From: an uncultured Apibacter sp.
GTDB taxonomy: Bacteria; Bacteroidota; Bacteroidia; Flavobacteriales; Weeksellaceae
Assembly: GCA_945280365.1 (NCBI GenBank)
Contig: CALYQD010000019.1
Location: 1-44,324 of the forward strand
DNA: 44,324 bases
Direction: 5' to 3'
Position 1 is the stretch's first letter. Each line of letters begins with the position of its first letter. A model generated the notes under the pieces. That model was not told the origin of the DNA, searched no databases, and worked only from the letters and a program-made list of their open reading frames with translations. Position numbers and translations under genes: made by a program. Positions 1-9,060 of this stretch are shown here, in pieces.

Positions 1-120
1 AATCATATTTCAGCTATCTTTATAAGATGTAAAATAAATGAATATCAATAGAATACCCCATAACACAAAGGAATATAAAACAACAAAAAAGGAATAAATT
101 ATTTTCCACTAGTTATTTTA

Positions 121-128
121 TATCTTTG
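121..128 (+). promoter_or_regulatory. -7 promoter element of the XRE regulator
   Basis: TATCTTTG fits the Bacteroidota -7 consensus TAnnTTTG and lies 22 bases before the ATG at 151. No good TTG box is seen 19-21 bases upstream, so only half of the promoter is supported. Confidence 0.5.
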
Positions 129-150
129 TAAAAAAGAAAAAATTATAAAA

Positions 151-573
151 ATGAATTTAGATATAACAGCTAAAAAAATACATCAGGGAAGGAATATAAA
201 AAGACTCCGTGAAATGTTAGGGGTAAAACAAGAATCTTTAGCTATTGAATTAAATATTACCCAAGCAGGGGTATCTAAGTTGGAAGATAAAGAGGTTATA
301 GAAGAAGAAACATTAAAAAAAGTAGCTGAATTTCTAAAGTTACCTGTAGATGCTATCAAAAATTTTAATGATGAAGGTGCTTTAAATTTTATTGCAAATA
401 CTGCTAATAGTTATGATTCGTCGACAAGTCATCAATTTTATTTTAATTTCAACCCAATTGATAAGATAGTAGAACTTTATAATGAAAAAGAAAAGTTGCA
501 CAAAGAAAAACAGGATCTATACGAAAGAATGCTAAAAGAAAAAGATGAGCTATTGGCAAAGTTTCTTAAATAG
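151..573 (+). CDS. XRE-family helix-turn-helix regulator with C-terminal coiled coil
   Basis: A 140-residue protein. Residues about 14-70 form an XRE/Cro-type helix-turn-helix: the segment LGVKQESLAIELNITQAGVS holds the two helices, followed by a dimer-type helix around KKVAEFLKLP. Residues about 70-103 look like a flexible linker, and residues about 104-140 are rich in E, K and L with heptad spacing, suggesting a coiled coil for oligomerisation. Regulators of this size and layout recur in Weeksellaceae and related flavobacteria; the target is unknown to me. It stands alone with its own -7 element and no co-directional partner. Regulator assignment is firm; what it controls is not visible. 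Confidence 0.85.
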   Translation: MNLDITAKKIHQGRNIKRLREMLGVKQESLAIELNITQAGVSKLEDKEVIEEETLKKVAEFLKLPVDAIKNFNDEGALNFIANTANSYDSSTSHQFYFNFNPIDKIVELYNEKEKLHKEKQDLYERMLKEKDELLAKFLK

Positions 574-636
574 GTTTTCAACTTTTAAACCGGATTTAAA
601 CTTCTTTTAAATAATTTTCTCACGTAAAATAAATAT

Positions 637-690
637 AATAAATAAAGAGTAAGACGCCTTAAAATATATGGACGTTTTTATTATTTATTA
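637..690 (+). terminator. possible AT-rich hairpin after the XRE gene
   Basis: An imperfect inverted repeat pairs a TAATAAATAAA-like arm near 638-648 with a TTTATTATTTATTA-like arm near 677-690, with ACGCC and GGACG segments inside. It could end the XRE transcript. The pairing is imperfect and AT-rich, so support is weak. Confidence 0.3.
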
Positions 691-809
691 GTGAAGGAAG
701 AATAAAAAAATCTAACAATAAAATATTGCGACTGGTAGAGGAGGTAAAGCACTGGTAGATGATTGGTTAAAAATTTATCGTTCCTTTTTTCGGAACATTG
801 TAAAAAGAA

Positions 810-848
810 AAAAGCTTAAAATATTGACTGACAATAAATTAAGCTTTT
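810..848 (-). terminator. terminator after the rpsT/tRNA-Glu transcript
   Basis: A 10-bp perfect inverted repeat (AAAAGCTTAA at 810-819 and TTAAGCTTTT at 839-848) lies directly downstream of tRNA-Glu on the minus strand and is followed on that strand by a T-rich run. It is a plausible intrinsic terminator for the rpsT-tRNA-Glu transcript. Confidence 0.65.
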
Positions 849-855
849 GTATCTG

Positions 856-927
856 TAGCCCGTAGGGGAGTCGAACCCCTCTTGCCAGAATGAAAATCTG
901 AAGTCCTAACCGATAGACGAACGGGCC
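856..927 (-). tRNA. tRNA-Glu (UUC)
   Basis: The reverse complement folds as a cloverleaf with acceptor stem GGCCCGT/ACGGGCT, T-loop GGTTCGACTCC and anticodon loop TTTTCAT, giving anticodon TTC. The CCA end is not encoded. It lies 16 bases after rpsT on the same strand, so it is probably processed from the rpsT transcript. Confidence 0.95.
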
Positions 928-943
928 TACTAATATTTTTACT

Positions 944-1198
944 TTATGCTAATGCGTTTACGTGCTTGTTTAATTTAGATTTTAAGTTAGAAGCTTTATT
1001 CTTATGAATAATATTTCTTTTAGCTAACTTATCAATCTGAGAAAAAACAGATGGCAATTTACCTTCCGCCACAGATTTATCTGTTTCAGCTCTTAATTCT
1101 TTAATAGCTGTACGAGCTGATTTGTGGTAATACTTATTACGTAACCTTCTTACGTGATTCTGTTTTATTCTTTTTATTGCTGACTTATGATTTGCCAT
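944..1198 (-). CDS. rpsT: 30S ribosomal protein S20
   Basis: An 84-residue, strongly basic protein that binds 16S rRNA in the small ribosomal subunit. It has the standard S20 start MANHKSAIKRIKQN and the alpha-helical K/R/A-rich composition of the family, at the usual length. The strong promoter at 1234-1264 precedes it, with a leader of about 30 bases. tRNA-Glu follows 16 bases downstream, so the two probably form one transcript ending at the hairpin at 810-848. Nothing is unusual in the protein. Confidence 0.97.
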   Translation of the reverse strand: MANHKSAIKRIKQNHVRRLRNKYYHKSARTAIKELRAETDKSVAEGKLPSVFSQIDKLAKRNIIHKNKASNLKSKLNKHVNALA

Positions 1199-1233
1199 TT
1201 TTAATTCTTTCTTTTCATTATCTATTCGCGGTG

Positions 1234-1264
1234 CAAATGTAATTATTTTTTATTTCTCCGCAAA
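1234..1264 (-). promoter_or_regulatory. rpsT promoter
   Basis: Read on the minus strand, TTTG (1261-1264) is followed after 19 bases by TACATTTG (1234-1241), a full match to the Bacteroidota housekeeping promoter. It lies between tRNA-Gln and rpsT, so rpsT does not depend on tRNA read-through. Confidence 0.85.
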
Positions 1265-1289
1265 CATACTTTTTCATTTAATTTTTTTG

Positions 1290-1360
1290 TAGACCCACAG
1301 GGATTCGAACCCCGACAAACGGTACCAAAAACCGGTGTGCTACCGTTACACCATGGGTCT
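1290..1360 (-). tRNA. tRNA-Gln (UUG)
   Basis: The reverse complement starts AGACCCATGGTG and forms a cloverleaf with D-stem GTGT/GCAC, anticodon loop TTTTGGT (anticodon TTG) and T-arm GGGGTTCGAATCCCT. The outermost pair of the anticodon stem is a mismatch, the other four pair. It follows tRNA-Val by 47 bases and has no promoter of its own in that gap. Confidence 0.94.
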
Positions 1361-1370
1361 GTACCAACAA

Positions 1371-1400
1371 AAAAACCTTAACTGAAAAATCAAGGTTTTT
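1371..1400 (-). terminator. hairpin between tRNA-Val and tRNA-Gln
   Basis: AAAAACCTT (1371-1379) and AAGGTTTTT (1392-1400) form a 9-bp perfect stem with a 12-base loop, followed on the minus strand by a T run. It looks like an intrinsic terminator after tRNA-Val, yet tRNA-Gln lies beyond it without a visible promoter. It may be a partial terminator or a processing site. Confidence 0.6.
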
Positions 1401-1407
1401 CTTGTTG

Positions 1408-1482
1408 TGGGCGATGCAGGATTCGAACCTGCGACCCCCTGCTTGTAAGGCAGGTGCTCTGAACCAGCTGAGCTAATCGCCC
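1408..1482 (-). tRNA. tRNA-Val (UAC)
   Basis: The reverse complement starts GGGCGATTAGCTCAG and has anticodon stem CCTGC/GCAGG with loop CTTACAA, giving anticodon TAC. The T-arm is GCAGGTTCGAATCCTGC and the acceptor stem is GGGCGAT/ATCGCCC. It is preceded by a strong promoter. Confidence 0.96.
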
Positions 1483-1540
1483 CTTTAAAACAAAGACTTT
1501 TAAGAACTTTTCTTAATTACTTTGTTCCGTAATTGGATTG

Positions 1541-1571
1541 CAAATATACGCTCATTTTTCATACTTGCAAA
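1541..1571 (-). promoter_or_regulatory. promoter for tRNA-Val (and probably tRNA-Gln)
   Basis: On the minus strand TTTG (1568-1571), a 19-base spacer and TATATTTG (1541-1548) match the Bacteroidota promoter consensus. It sits just past the folC stop codon and would start a transcript with a leader of about 50 bases before tRNA-Val. Confidence 0.8.
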
Positions 1572-1579
1572 TATTTTTT

Positions 1580-2803
1580 TTAAAAAATTTCAGAAACTAC
1601 AAAATTACTTCCTCCTATAAATATCAAATCCTCTTTGTCAGACTGGATTTTAGCCGCTTCTAGCCCTTCTGCTACACTATTGAATTTTTGATAATTTTTA
1701 AAGTATATATTGATCTTTTCTGAATATTCATCGGGATGAATTCCCCGATAAATTGCTGGTTTAACAAAATAATATATGGCATGAGGTGGCAGCAGAGGAA
1801 ATATTTTATCCAAATCTTTTCCTTTTACAAAACCTATAACGATCCTTAATTTTTTATACTTTACAAGTTTAAATTGCTCTACCAATTGTTTAAATCCATC
1901 CTCATTATGTGCCGTATCGCAAATAATCATTGGATTTTCTTTTTGCAAAACTTCCCATCTTCCTCTGAAATTCATGTTTTTTTTGACATGCAATAATCCA
2001 GCTTTAATGGTGTTCTCAGATATTATATATCCTCTATCTCTTAGTACCTCTATAATACCTAAAACTGTTTTTTTATTCTTTTCTTGATAAATGCCTTTGA
2101 GATCTGAATCATATGTTACTATATTTTTTGTTGCATCCATATATTCTGCACAACGTTCTTGGGCTATATGAATAAGTAATTTTTTAATTTCTTCTTTTTC
2201 TTCTCCAATTACTATGGGTACACCTGTTTTGATAATTCCCGCTTTTTCAATGGCAATTTTTTCAAGAGTATCTCCTAATAGATCGACATGATCCATCGAA
2301 ATACTAGTAATAGCGCATACTTCAGGAATAATGATATTGGTTGAATCCAATCTACCTCCTATTCCTACTTCAATAACTGCTATATCAACTTTTTGTTTGG
2401 CAAAATAGCTGAAAGCCATAGCAGTGGTTAATTCAAAGAATGATGGATTAAAATCTTTAGTAAAATAATTTCTTATTTTAATTAAAAAATCGTATATAAA
2501 ATCAGCGGAACATTCTTCTCCGTTTACTCTGATTCGCTCTGTAAAATTTTTAAGATGCGGTGAGGTAAATAATCCTACCTTATATCCTGTTTCTTTTATT
2601 ATAGAAGCGGTCATATTGGAAACGCTTCCTTTCCCGTTGGTCCCGGCAATATGTATAGATTTAATTTTTTTGTGAGGATTATCTAAAATTTCGCATAATT
2701 TTAAAATATTTTCAAACCCAGGTTTATATGCCGAATTCCCTACATTTTGATAATTTGATACCTGAGTATATAACCACTCTAAAATTTCCTCGTATGTCTC
2801 CAT
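1580..2803 (-). CDS. folC: bifunctional folylpolyglutamate / dihydrofolate synthase
   Basis: A 407-residue cytosolic Mur-ligase-family enzyme that adds L-glutamate to dihydropteroate or tetrahydrofolate using ATP. The ATP-binding loop is HIAGTNGKGSVS (P-loop at residues 54-60), followed by the family motif FTSPHLKNFTERI, a VGIGGRLDSTN segment, and ITSISMDHVDLLGDT. The C-terminal Mur-ligase domain includes CDTAHNEDGF. Length is normal for FolC. It is transcribed towards the tRNA cluster and has its own upstream gap of 178 bases after the methyltransferase gene. Flavobacteria usually carry a single FolC, so both activities are likely but not shown by sequence. Confidence 0.93.
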   Translation of the reverse strand: METYEEILEWLYTQVSNYQNVGNSAYKPGFENILKLCEILDNPHKKIKSIHIAGTNGKGSVSNMTASIIKETGYKVGLFTSPHLKNFTERIRVNGEECSADFIYDFLIKIRNYFTKDFNPSFFELTTAMAFSYFAKQKVDIAVIEVGIGGRLDSTNIIIPEVCAITSISMDHVDLLGDTLEKIAIEKAGIIKTGVPIVIGEEKEEIKKLLIHIAQERCAEYMDATKNIVTYDSDLKGIYQEKNKKTVLGIIEVLRDRGYIISENTIKAGLLHVKKNMNFRGRWEVLQKENPMIICDTAHNEDGFKQLVEQFKLVKYKKLRIVIGFVKGKDLDKIFPLLPPHAIYYFVKPAIYRGIHPDEYSEKINIYFKNYQKFNSVAEGLEAAKIQSDKEDLIFIGGSNFVVSEIF

Positions 2804-2981
2804 AACATTATCTAATCAATTTTTATAATATTAAAATTACAATGATTTTTTTATTATGGGATCTTTATCTTCTCTTTGTATCTCAAAAATATCTAATGAA
2901 GGAAATATTTTATTACCTTACCATCATAGTAATGTGATGATTGAACTTTTATTTAATTCCGATAATTATATTCTAATTTTT

Positions 2982-3743
2982 TTACTTTTTCTTTACAACA
3001 CCTACATATTTTCCTTCAAAGCCTACAATAACACTTTCCAATTTATTTTGGTTTACCCAATCCATGAATGCGGAATTATCGCCAATATCATCACTGATAA
3101 AAAATCCATTTTTTTCAATCCTCTTCCATAATAAAGGATAGGCCCACAATCTTCCCTTATAACTTTTATCACTGTCGTAATGAGCTATATCAAAAGTTTT
3201 TTGCTTTTTAAAAATTTTAGGCAGCGACTCTTTATCTGCTTGTGTAAATAATTTCCAATATTCTTTTAGTTTTTCAGGTATTACACATCCAACCCAACGA
3301 TCGTTATTCCTATCCAAATATGGCATATCTGAGCTATACAATTTGCCATCTCTTTTTTGTAAAGATAATAAAATGGCTAAGGAACTCCATCCATAAGCTA
3401 CTCCAGTTTCAATAACATTTTTTGCCTGTGTGTGCTCGCATAAGGCGTATATTAAATCCAATGCTCCTGCTCCTCCCATTTTAACTGGACACTCCGTTTC
3501 ATTTTTTTTTGCTTTTGCCATTCTTTTAGGAAAGTCCTTATATAAGGAATATTCTTTGTTTGTTAATTGATAAATTGCTTCTTCCTGACTAATGGCTCTT
3601 TGCATACACCAAATTTCGGATTCTTTTTTTCCTTGAATCGCACTATCTCTATCAAAAATATTTTTATTGATTTTTCTTATTAATTCCGGATACAATTGAG
3701 GCCTAGCTAAATAACCGAACAAAGTCTTTAAAACTAAATGCAT
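2982..3743 (-). CDS. class I SAM-dependent methyltransferase (Methyltransf_24-like)
   Basis: A 253-residue protein from the ATG at 3743; an in-frame TTG at 3767 would add eight residues and is less likely. The SAM-binding motif I is visible as KNVIETGVAYGWSSLAIL, the acidic strand-two end as LYSSDMPY, and a later FDIAHYDSDKSYKGR segment resembles the metal-binding D/DSDH-type stretch of CmcI-like and O-methyltransferase relatives. The substrate cannot be told; neighbours folC and nhaA give no clue. No signal peptide or membrane segment is seen. The family call is solid and the function is open. Confidence 0.75.
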   Translation of the reverse strand: MHLVLKTLFGYLARPQLYPELIRKINKNIFDRDSAIQGKKESEIWCMQRAISQEEAIYQLTNKEYSLYKDFPKRMAKAKKNETECPVKMGGAGALDLIYALCEHTQAKNVIETGVAYGWSSLAILLSLQKRDGKLYSSDMPYLDRNNDRWVGCVIPEKLKEYWKLFTQADKESLPKIFKKQKTFDIAHYDSDKSYKGRLWAYPLLWKRIEKNGFFISDDIGDNSAFMDWVNQNKLESVIVGFEGKYVGVVKKK

Positions 3744-4023
3744 TAATTCAATGTTTTTATTATACAAAAACTATTAATTCATTGCTTTTATTGTATTAAA
3801 GCTACTATATGACGAAAATGTAATTTAAACATTTACATTATTGTGTCTCAAAAAAAATTGGATATATAAAAATTATCGGGAATATGAATTTTATTTTCTC
3901 TTTTTTTGAATTCTCTAATCTTAATAAAAACAATAGTATATATGTAGGCTAATTTTAAAATATAAAATTAAAATCATATTTTAGCTGTATTTAATCTCTT
4001 AACCCATCACTAAATTTTTATAA

Positions 4024-5232
4024 ATGCCGAATAAAAAAACACAATACATAAAGACTTTTCAAAAATTGTTATATAATTTTATGAGAAATGAGAAGTCCGT
4101 AGGTGTTTTGCTAATTATATGTACAATTATTTCAATATTGTTAGCAAATTCTTCCTTTCATACTATATATTACAAATTATGGGAAATGCCCATTTCTTTA
4201 AAATTCGGCAATTTAAATTTCTTCAGTTTACAAGGAAATTCTTTAACCATATCTGAATTTATAAATGACGGATTAATGAGTATATTTTTTCTTATGGTTG
4301 GGTTAGAACTAATTCATGAAGTATATATAGGAAAGCTTTCTAAATTCTCCCAGGCTCTTTTACCAATTTTAGGTGCATTTGGGGGTATGATTGTTCCGGC
4401 AGGCCTCTATGCTTACTTAAATTTCGGTAATGAGACAATTTCAGGAGCCGGTATCCCTATGGCTACCGATATAGCATTTGCATTAGGCATCTTAAGCTTA
4501 TTAGGAAAAAAGGTCCCCCTATCCCTACGCATTTTTCTTACTGCTTTAGCTGTGATTGACGATTTGGGAGCAATTTTAGTTATTGCTGTTTTTTACACTA
4601 AAAATCTTTCTCTGTATTTTCTATTTTTAGCCTTGGCTATATGGATGTTATTGTTATTATTTAATCGTTTGAATGTAAAATGGTTATTCCTTTATATTTT
4701 GGGAGGTATCGGAATTTGGTATTGTTTGTTACATTCCGGCGTACATGCCACTCTTGCAGGTATATTAGTAGCACTGACTATACCTTTCAATAATGGCAAA
4801 GCTACCCAATTATTATCCTTGCTAAAATATCCTGTAAACTTTATAATTATACCTCTTTTTGCTTTAGCCAACACTGCTCTTCCCATTCAATTAAATTTTC
4901 AAGAGTTTTTTTCTCAACCTTATTGTCTTGGAATCTTTTTGGGGTTAGTTGTTGGAAAACCTCTAGGAATTCTACTTTTTACTTACTTGGCTAATATTTT
5001 AAAACTATGTAAGCTTCCTTTAGAAACAAGCTGGAAACAAATGCTAGGCATTGGTTTTCTAGGAGGAATTGGATTTACTATGTCTATTTTTATTACTTTA
5101 CTTGCTTTTAATCCGCTAACACAATCCGAATATATTAACCATGCAAAAATTATGATTTTATTTTCCTCACTATGTTCAGCCTTAATTGGATACACATATT
5201 TATATATAATATATCAAAAAAAGAAAATTTAA
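4024..5232 (+). CDS. nhaA: Na+/H+ antiporter NhaA
   Basis: A 402-residue inner-membrane antiporter that expels Na+ (or Li+) in exchange for protons. About 11-12 hydrophobic segments are visible. The key acidic residues are all present: D149 in MATDIAFALG and the D179-D180 pair in AVIDDLGAI, the ion-binding residues of E. coli NhaA. Length fits the family. It is divergent from the methyltransferase gene across about 280 bases and is followed after 43 bases by the M16 peptidase, with which it may be co-transcribed. It probably serves sodium and pH homeostasis. Confidence 0.95.
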   Translation: MPNKKTQYIKTFQKLLYNFMRNEKSVGVLLIICTIISILLANSSFHTIYYKLWEMPISLKFGNLNFFSLQGNSLTISEFINDGLMSIFFLMVGLELIHEVYIGKLSKFSQALLPILGAFGGMIVPAGLYAYLNFGNETISGAGIPMATDIAFALGILSLLGKKVPLSLRIFLTALAVIDDLGAILVIAVFYTKNLSLYFLFLALAIWMLLLLFNRLNVKWLFLYILGGIGIWYCLLHSGVHATLAGILVALTIPFNNGKATQLLSLLKYPVNFIIIPLFALANTALPIQLNFQEFFSQPYCLGIFLGLVVGKPLGILLFTYLANILKLCKLPLETSWKQMLGIGFLGGIGFTMSIFITLLAFNPLTQSEYINHAKIMILFSSLCSALIGYTYLYIIYQKKKI

Positions 5233-5275
5233 CGAAAATCTTTTGTATTTTCACACCCATAAACCAAAGATCAAT

Positions 5276-8191
5276 ATGAAAAAAATATTTTTATCACTTT
5301 TACTAACGTTTTTTATAATGACAACAAATGCACAAATTTATAAAGCAAAAATAGCAACAGATCCAAATGGTTATATCTATGAAACAGTATCAAATGACCC
5401 ATCAAACTCAAGAATATATACACTAAAAAATGGCTTAAAAGTATATTTATCAAGGAACGATGACGAACCAAGGATTCAAACCTATATTCCGGTGCGGACA
5501 GGATCTGCTAATGACCCATCCGAAAATACAGGTCTTGCTCACTATTTGGAGCATATGATGTTTAAGGGGACCAGTAAACTGGGAACGTCAAACTGGGATA
5601 AAGAATCTGTATTGTTAGCTCGTATTTCAGATTTATATGAACAACATAAGGTTGAAAAAAATCCTAACAAGAAAAAGGAAATTTATAAAAAAATAGATGA
5701 GGTTTCCCAAGAAGCATCCAAATATGCTATAGCTAATGAATACGATAAAATGATTTCAGAACTTGGAGCTACTGGGACCAATGCTCATACTTGGCTCGAT
5801 GAAACAGTTTATAAAAACAATATCCCTTCCAATGAATTAGAAAGATGGTTATTTGTTGAAAAAGAAAGGTTTTCCGAATTGGTTTTAAGACTTTTTCATA
5901 CTGAACTTGAAGCCGTATATGAAGAATTTAATCGTGCACAGGATAACGATATGCGTTTGGTAAATTATGAGATGATGGACGCTTTATTTCCAACTCATCC
6001 TTACGGGCAACAAACTACTATAGGAACATCCGAGCATTTGAAAAATCCTTCTATGAAAGCTATCCATCAATATTATGAGACGTATTATGTTCCAAATAAT
6101 ATGGCAGTAGTTCTTGCAGGTGACTTAGATTTTGATACGACCATCCAATTGGTAGATAAGTATTTTGGAAGTTTCCAATATAAAGAATTGCCGGTGCTAA
6201 ATAGACCGATCGAAAAGCCTTTAACATCTGTCGTAAAAAGAGTTGTAAAAAGTCCTTCTTCCGAAAGGATTCAAATAGCCTTTAGATGTGAAGGAGCAGG
6301 AAGTAAAGAAGCGCTTTACACGAAAATGGTCAACATGATTTTAAATAATTCGGGAGCTGGCTTAATTGATATTAATATCAATCAAAAACAGTTAGCTTTA
6401 GGCGCGGGTTCTTATACCTCATTTTTCAAAGAATACGGCCTTCATTCTTTATATGGAGCCCCCAGAGAAGGTCAGACACTGGAAGAATTGCAAAAACTCT
6501 TATTAGATCAGCTTGAGATAATTAAAAAAGGAAATTTTGAAGACTGGTTAATTAAGGCTATAGTAAACGATTTAAAAACACAACGTATAAGTAGCTGGGA
6601 TACTTCCAATGGAGTAGCAACAGAAATGTATAATGCTTTTATCCAAAACCTTTCTTGGCAAAACATACTTGATGAACTCAACGAATTAGATAAGATAAGT
6701 AAAGAAGATATTGTCAAATTTGCAAACAATTTCTATAAGGATAATTATGTTGTCGTTTATAAAGAAAAGGGTACGAACAATAAACTCGTTAGAGTAGAAA
6801 ATCCGGGAATTACTCCTATAACCTTAAACCGTACGGAACAGTCCGACTTTTATAAAAAATTTGCCCAAATTCCTGAAAAAGAAATTCAACCTCAATTTAT
6901 AAATTATCAAAGCTTAATTAAGTTTGATAATGTAAAAAATACTTCTCTTGCTTACATTAAAAATAAAAATAATGAATTAGGAGAACTGTACTATATCTTC
7001 AATTTCGGCTCAGACAATAATGAAGAGTTAGCTCTTGCTTTAAATTATCTCTCTCTTTTAGGTACAGAAAAATACACAAAATCTGAACTTGAAAAAGAAT
7101 TTTACAAAATAGGCATTACCTATTCTATACAGGTTCAAAATGAACTCATATTTTTAAGCCTACAAGGATTGGAAAAAAATATTCCAAAAGGAATTGAATT
7201 ATTTGAGCATTTATGGAAGTATGCTAAACCTGATTCCGAGACTTATCAAAAATATGTACAAACAATTCTTAAGGCGAGAAAAAACTCTAAGTTAAATAAG
7301 CAATCGATTTTAAATGCCCTTGCTCAATACGCTAGATTTGGAGAAAATAATAGAATTAGAAATAATATTTCTGAAAATGATCTTCTAAATAAAAATCCTT
7401 CGAACTTGGTTAATCTAAGTAAAGGTCTTTTCGATTACAAACATGAAATTTTTTATTTCGGCCCGAATGAATCTTTAATAAAAAAAGCAATTCAGAAATA
7501 TCATAATTTCGGAACATCAAAGGAATATTCAACTCCTATTATTTACAAAGAAATTGAATCTGACGGCAGTTTATTTTATTCTCCTTATGATATGGTACAA
7601 ACGGAGATACTTTTCCAATCAAGAGGTAAAAAATTTGATATTACCAAGATGCCTTACGCAAAAGTATTTGGAGAATACTTTGGAAGAGGACTTTCTTCTA
7701 TCGTCTTTCAAGAAATACGCGAAAGCAAGTCTTTAGCCTATTCAGCCTATGCAAGTTACTCTGTTGCTTCAGACAAAGATAAATATGATTTTATTTCATC
7801 ATATATAGGCACGCAAGCAAATAAATTGCCGCAAGCTGTGGATGCCATGAAAGAGCTTATGAATAATATGCCGGAAATTGACAAACAATTTACCAATGCT
7901 AAGAAAAGTGCTTTAAAACAAATTGCATCTGACAGAATTACTAAATCAAACATTTATTGGTCATATCTTTCAGCTAAAAAAAGAGGCATCGATTACGATG
8001 TAAGAAAAGATATGTATTCTCGCATCCAAACGCTACAACTTTCCGATCTTAGAGATTTCTTTAATCAAGAAATTAAAGGAAAAATTTACAATGTATCTCT
8101 AATTGGCAAAAAAGAAAGCTTAGATTGGAACTCTGTTAAAAAACTTGGAAAAGTGAAAGAACTTAGCATTGATGAGTTATTTAATTATTAA
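5276..8191 (+). CDS. secreted M16 (pitrilysin-like) zinc metalloprotease
   Basis: A 971-residue protein beginning MKKIFLSLLLTFFIMTTNAQ, a clear signal peptide; an upstream in-frame TTG at 5243 would spoil it and is rejected. The inverted zinc motif HYLEH (H89, E92, H93) is in the first M16 domain, with a glutamate in the ELEAVYEEF segment about 120 residues later as probable third ligand. A roughly 60-residue Lys/Glu-rich insertion separates them. The second half repeats the M16 fold without the zinc motif and contains the expected substrate-clamp sequence RESKSLAYSAY. The full two-domain architecture suggests periplasmic or surface peptide degradation. A strong terminator follows. Confidence 0.92.
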   Translation: MKKIFLSLLLTFFIMTTNAQIYKAKIATDPNGYIYETVSNDPSNSRIYTLKNGLKVYLSRNDDEPRIQTYIPVRTGSANDPSENTGLAHYLEHMMFKGTSKLGTSNWDKESVLLARISDLYEQHKVEKNPNKKKEIYKKIDEVSQEASKYAIANEYDKMISELGATGTNAHTWLDETVYKNNIPSNELERWLFVEKERFSELVLRLFHTELEAVYEEFNRAQDNDMRLVNYEMMDALFPTHPYGQQTTIGTSEHLKNPSMKAIHQYYETYYVPNNMAVVLAGDLDFDTTIQLVDKYFGSFQYKELPVLNRPIEKPLTSVVKRVVKSPSSERIQIAFRCEGAGSKEALYTKMVNMILNNSGAGLIDININQKQLALGAGSYTSFFKEYGLHSLYGAPREGQTLEELQKLLLDQLEIIKKGNFEDWLIKAIVNDLKTQRISSWDTSNGVATEMYNAFIQNLSWQNILDELNELDKISKEDIVKFANNFYKDNYVVVYKEKGTNNKLVRVENPGITPITLNRTEQSDFYKKFAQIPEKEIQPQFINYQSLIKFDNVKNTSLAYIKNKNNELGELYYIFNFGSDNNEELALALNYLSLLGTEKYTKSELEKEFYKIGITYSIQVQNELIFLSLQGLEKNIPKGIELFEHLWKYAKPDSETYQKYVQTILKARKNSKLNKQSILNALAQYARFGENNRIRNNISENDLLNKNPSNLVNLSKGLFDYKHEIFYFGPNESLIKKAIQKYHNFGTSKEYSTPIIYKEIESDGSLFYSPYDMVQTEILFQSRGKKFDITKMPYAKVFGEYFGRGLSSIVFQEIRESKSLAYSAYASYSVASDKDKYDFISSYIGTQANKLPQAVDAMKELMNNMPEIDKQFTNAKKSALKQIASDRITKSNIYWSYLSAKKRGIDYDVRKDMYSRIQTLQLSDLRDFFNQEIKGKIYNVSLIGKKESLDWNSVKKLGKVKELSIDELFNY

Positions 8192-8252
8192 GAAATTTAT
8201 AAGATATGAGTTAAAAATTTCATTTCTTCAAAAAACTATATGAATTACACCA

Positions 8253-8282
8253 AAATACCGAATATAATATTCGGTATTTTTT
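8253..8282 (+). terminator. intrinsic terminator of the M16 gene
   Basis: A perfect 12-bp stem (8253-8264 with 8268-8279), a 3-base loop TAA and a T run. It lies between convergent genes and could also act for the minus-strand YciO gene, with a shorter T run there. Confidence 0.9.
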
Positions 8283-8395
8283 ATATTTAAATCATAGATT
8301 TGATTTTATTGAGTATTTAATTTTATTTAATGAAACGGCTTTGTACAGGGTATGTTTAAGTTTTAAACGTCAATTTTAATTTAATTTTTAATAAT

Positions 8396-9019
8396 TTAAA
8401 GATATAAATCTAAATCTCCTTTCCCCTGACGTAAGATTTCTGCCTCACCTGATGTTAAATCAACAACCGTAGAGGGTATATATCCTCCCGCTCCACTGTC
8501 AATTACTATATCTACTACTTTATCATATTTTTCAGCAATTAATTCGGGATCAGTAGAATATTCCATAATTTCATCATCATCATGGGTAGAAGTGGAGGCT
8601 ATAGGATTCCCTAATTTTTCAACTATTATTCTGGGGATTTGATGATCTGGAATTCTTATACCTACTGTCTTTTTATTTTTATAGTAAGACGGTAATGTAT
8701 TAGAAGCATTTAGAATAAAAGTAAAAGGACCTGGTAATGCCCTTTTTAGTAGTTTAAATAAATTATTATTGATAGGTTTTGAATATTGTGAAAGGTTGCT
8801 TAAATCATTGCATACAAAGGAAAAATTGGTTTTTTCTAATTTTACGTTTTTAATTCTCGAAAGCTTTTCCATAGCTTTATGATTAAAAATATCACACCCT
8901 AATCCGTAAACTGTATCGGTTGGATATACAATTATCCCATCTTTTTTTAATACCTCTACTATCTCGATTATATATTTTTCTGAGGGATTGTCCGGGTAGA
9001 TTTTAATAATTTTTGCCAT
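8396..9019 (-). CDS. Sua5/YciO/YrdC/YwlC family protein
   Basis: A 207-residue cytosolic protein with the YrdC-like fold. Diagnostic stretches are GIIVYPTDTVYGLGCD near residues 29-44, a basic RIKNVKLEKTNFSF region, LPGPFTFIL, VGIRIPDH, PIASTSTH and PSTVVDLT. The family includes TsaC/Sua5, which make threonylcarbamoyl-AMP for t6A tRNA modification, and YciO, of less certain role. The short length and lack of the C-terminal Sua5 domain, together with the divergent KxR region, lean towards the YciO type, so I give no gene symbol. It is the last gene of the minus-strand run aroQ, AI-2E permease, msrB, this gene. Confidence 0.88.
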   Translation of the reverse strand: MAKIIKIYPDNPSEKYIIEIVEVLKKDGIIVYPTDTVYGLGCDIFNHKAMEKLSRIKNVKLEKTNFSFVCNDLSNLSQYSKPINNNLFKLLKRALPGPFTFILNASNTLPSYYKNKKTVGIRIPDHQIPRIIVEKLGNPIASTSTHDDDEIMEYSTDPELIAEKYDKVVDIVIDSGAGGYIPSTVVDLTSGEAEILRQGKGDLDLYL

Positions 9020-9060
9020 CGCGCGAAATTTATTAACCTTAATTCATTTACAAAGTTATA

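Noticed and set aside
731-760. Short direct repeat ACTGGTAGA (two copies 21 bases apart) as a mobile-element or small-RNA trace
   Set aside because: Two nine-base copies alone are too little; no coding frame or RNA fold supports more.
2856-3131. A 91-codon plus-strand frame
   Set aside because: It runs largely antisense to the C-terminal end of the methyltransferase gene and shows no protein family features.
5243-5275. TTG start upstream of the M16 protease
   Set aside because: It would put eleven mostly polar residues before a clean signal peptide that starts at the ATG at 5276.
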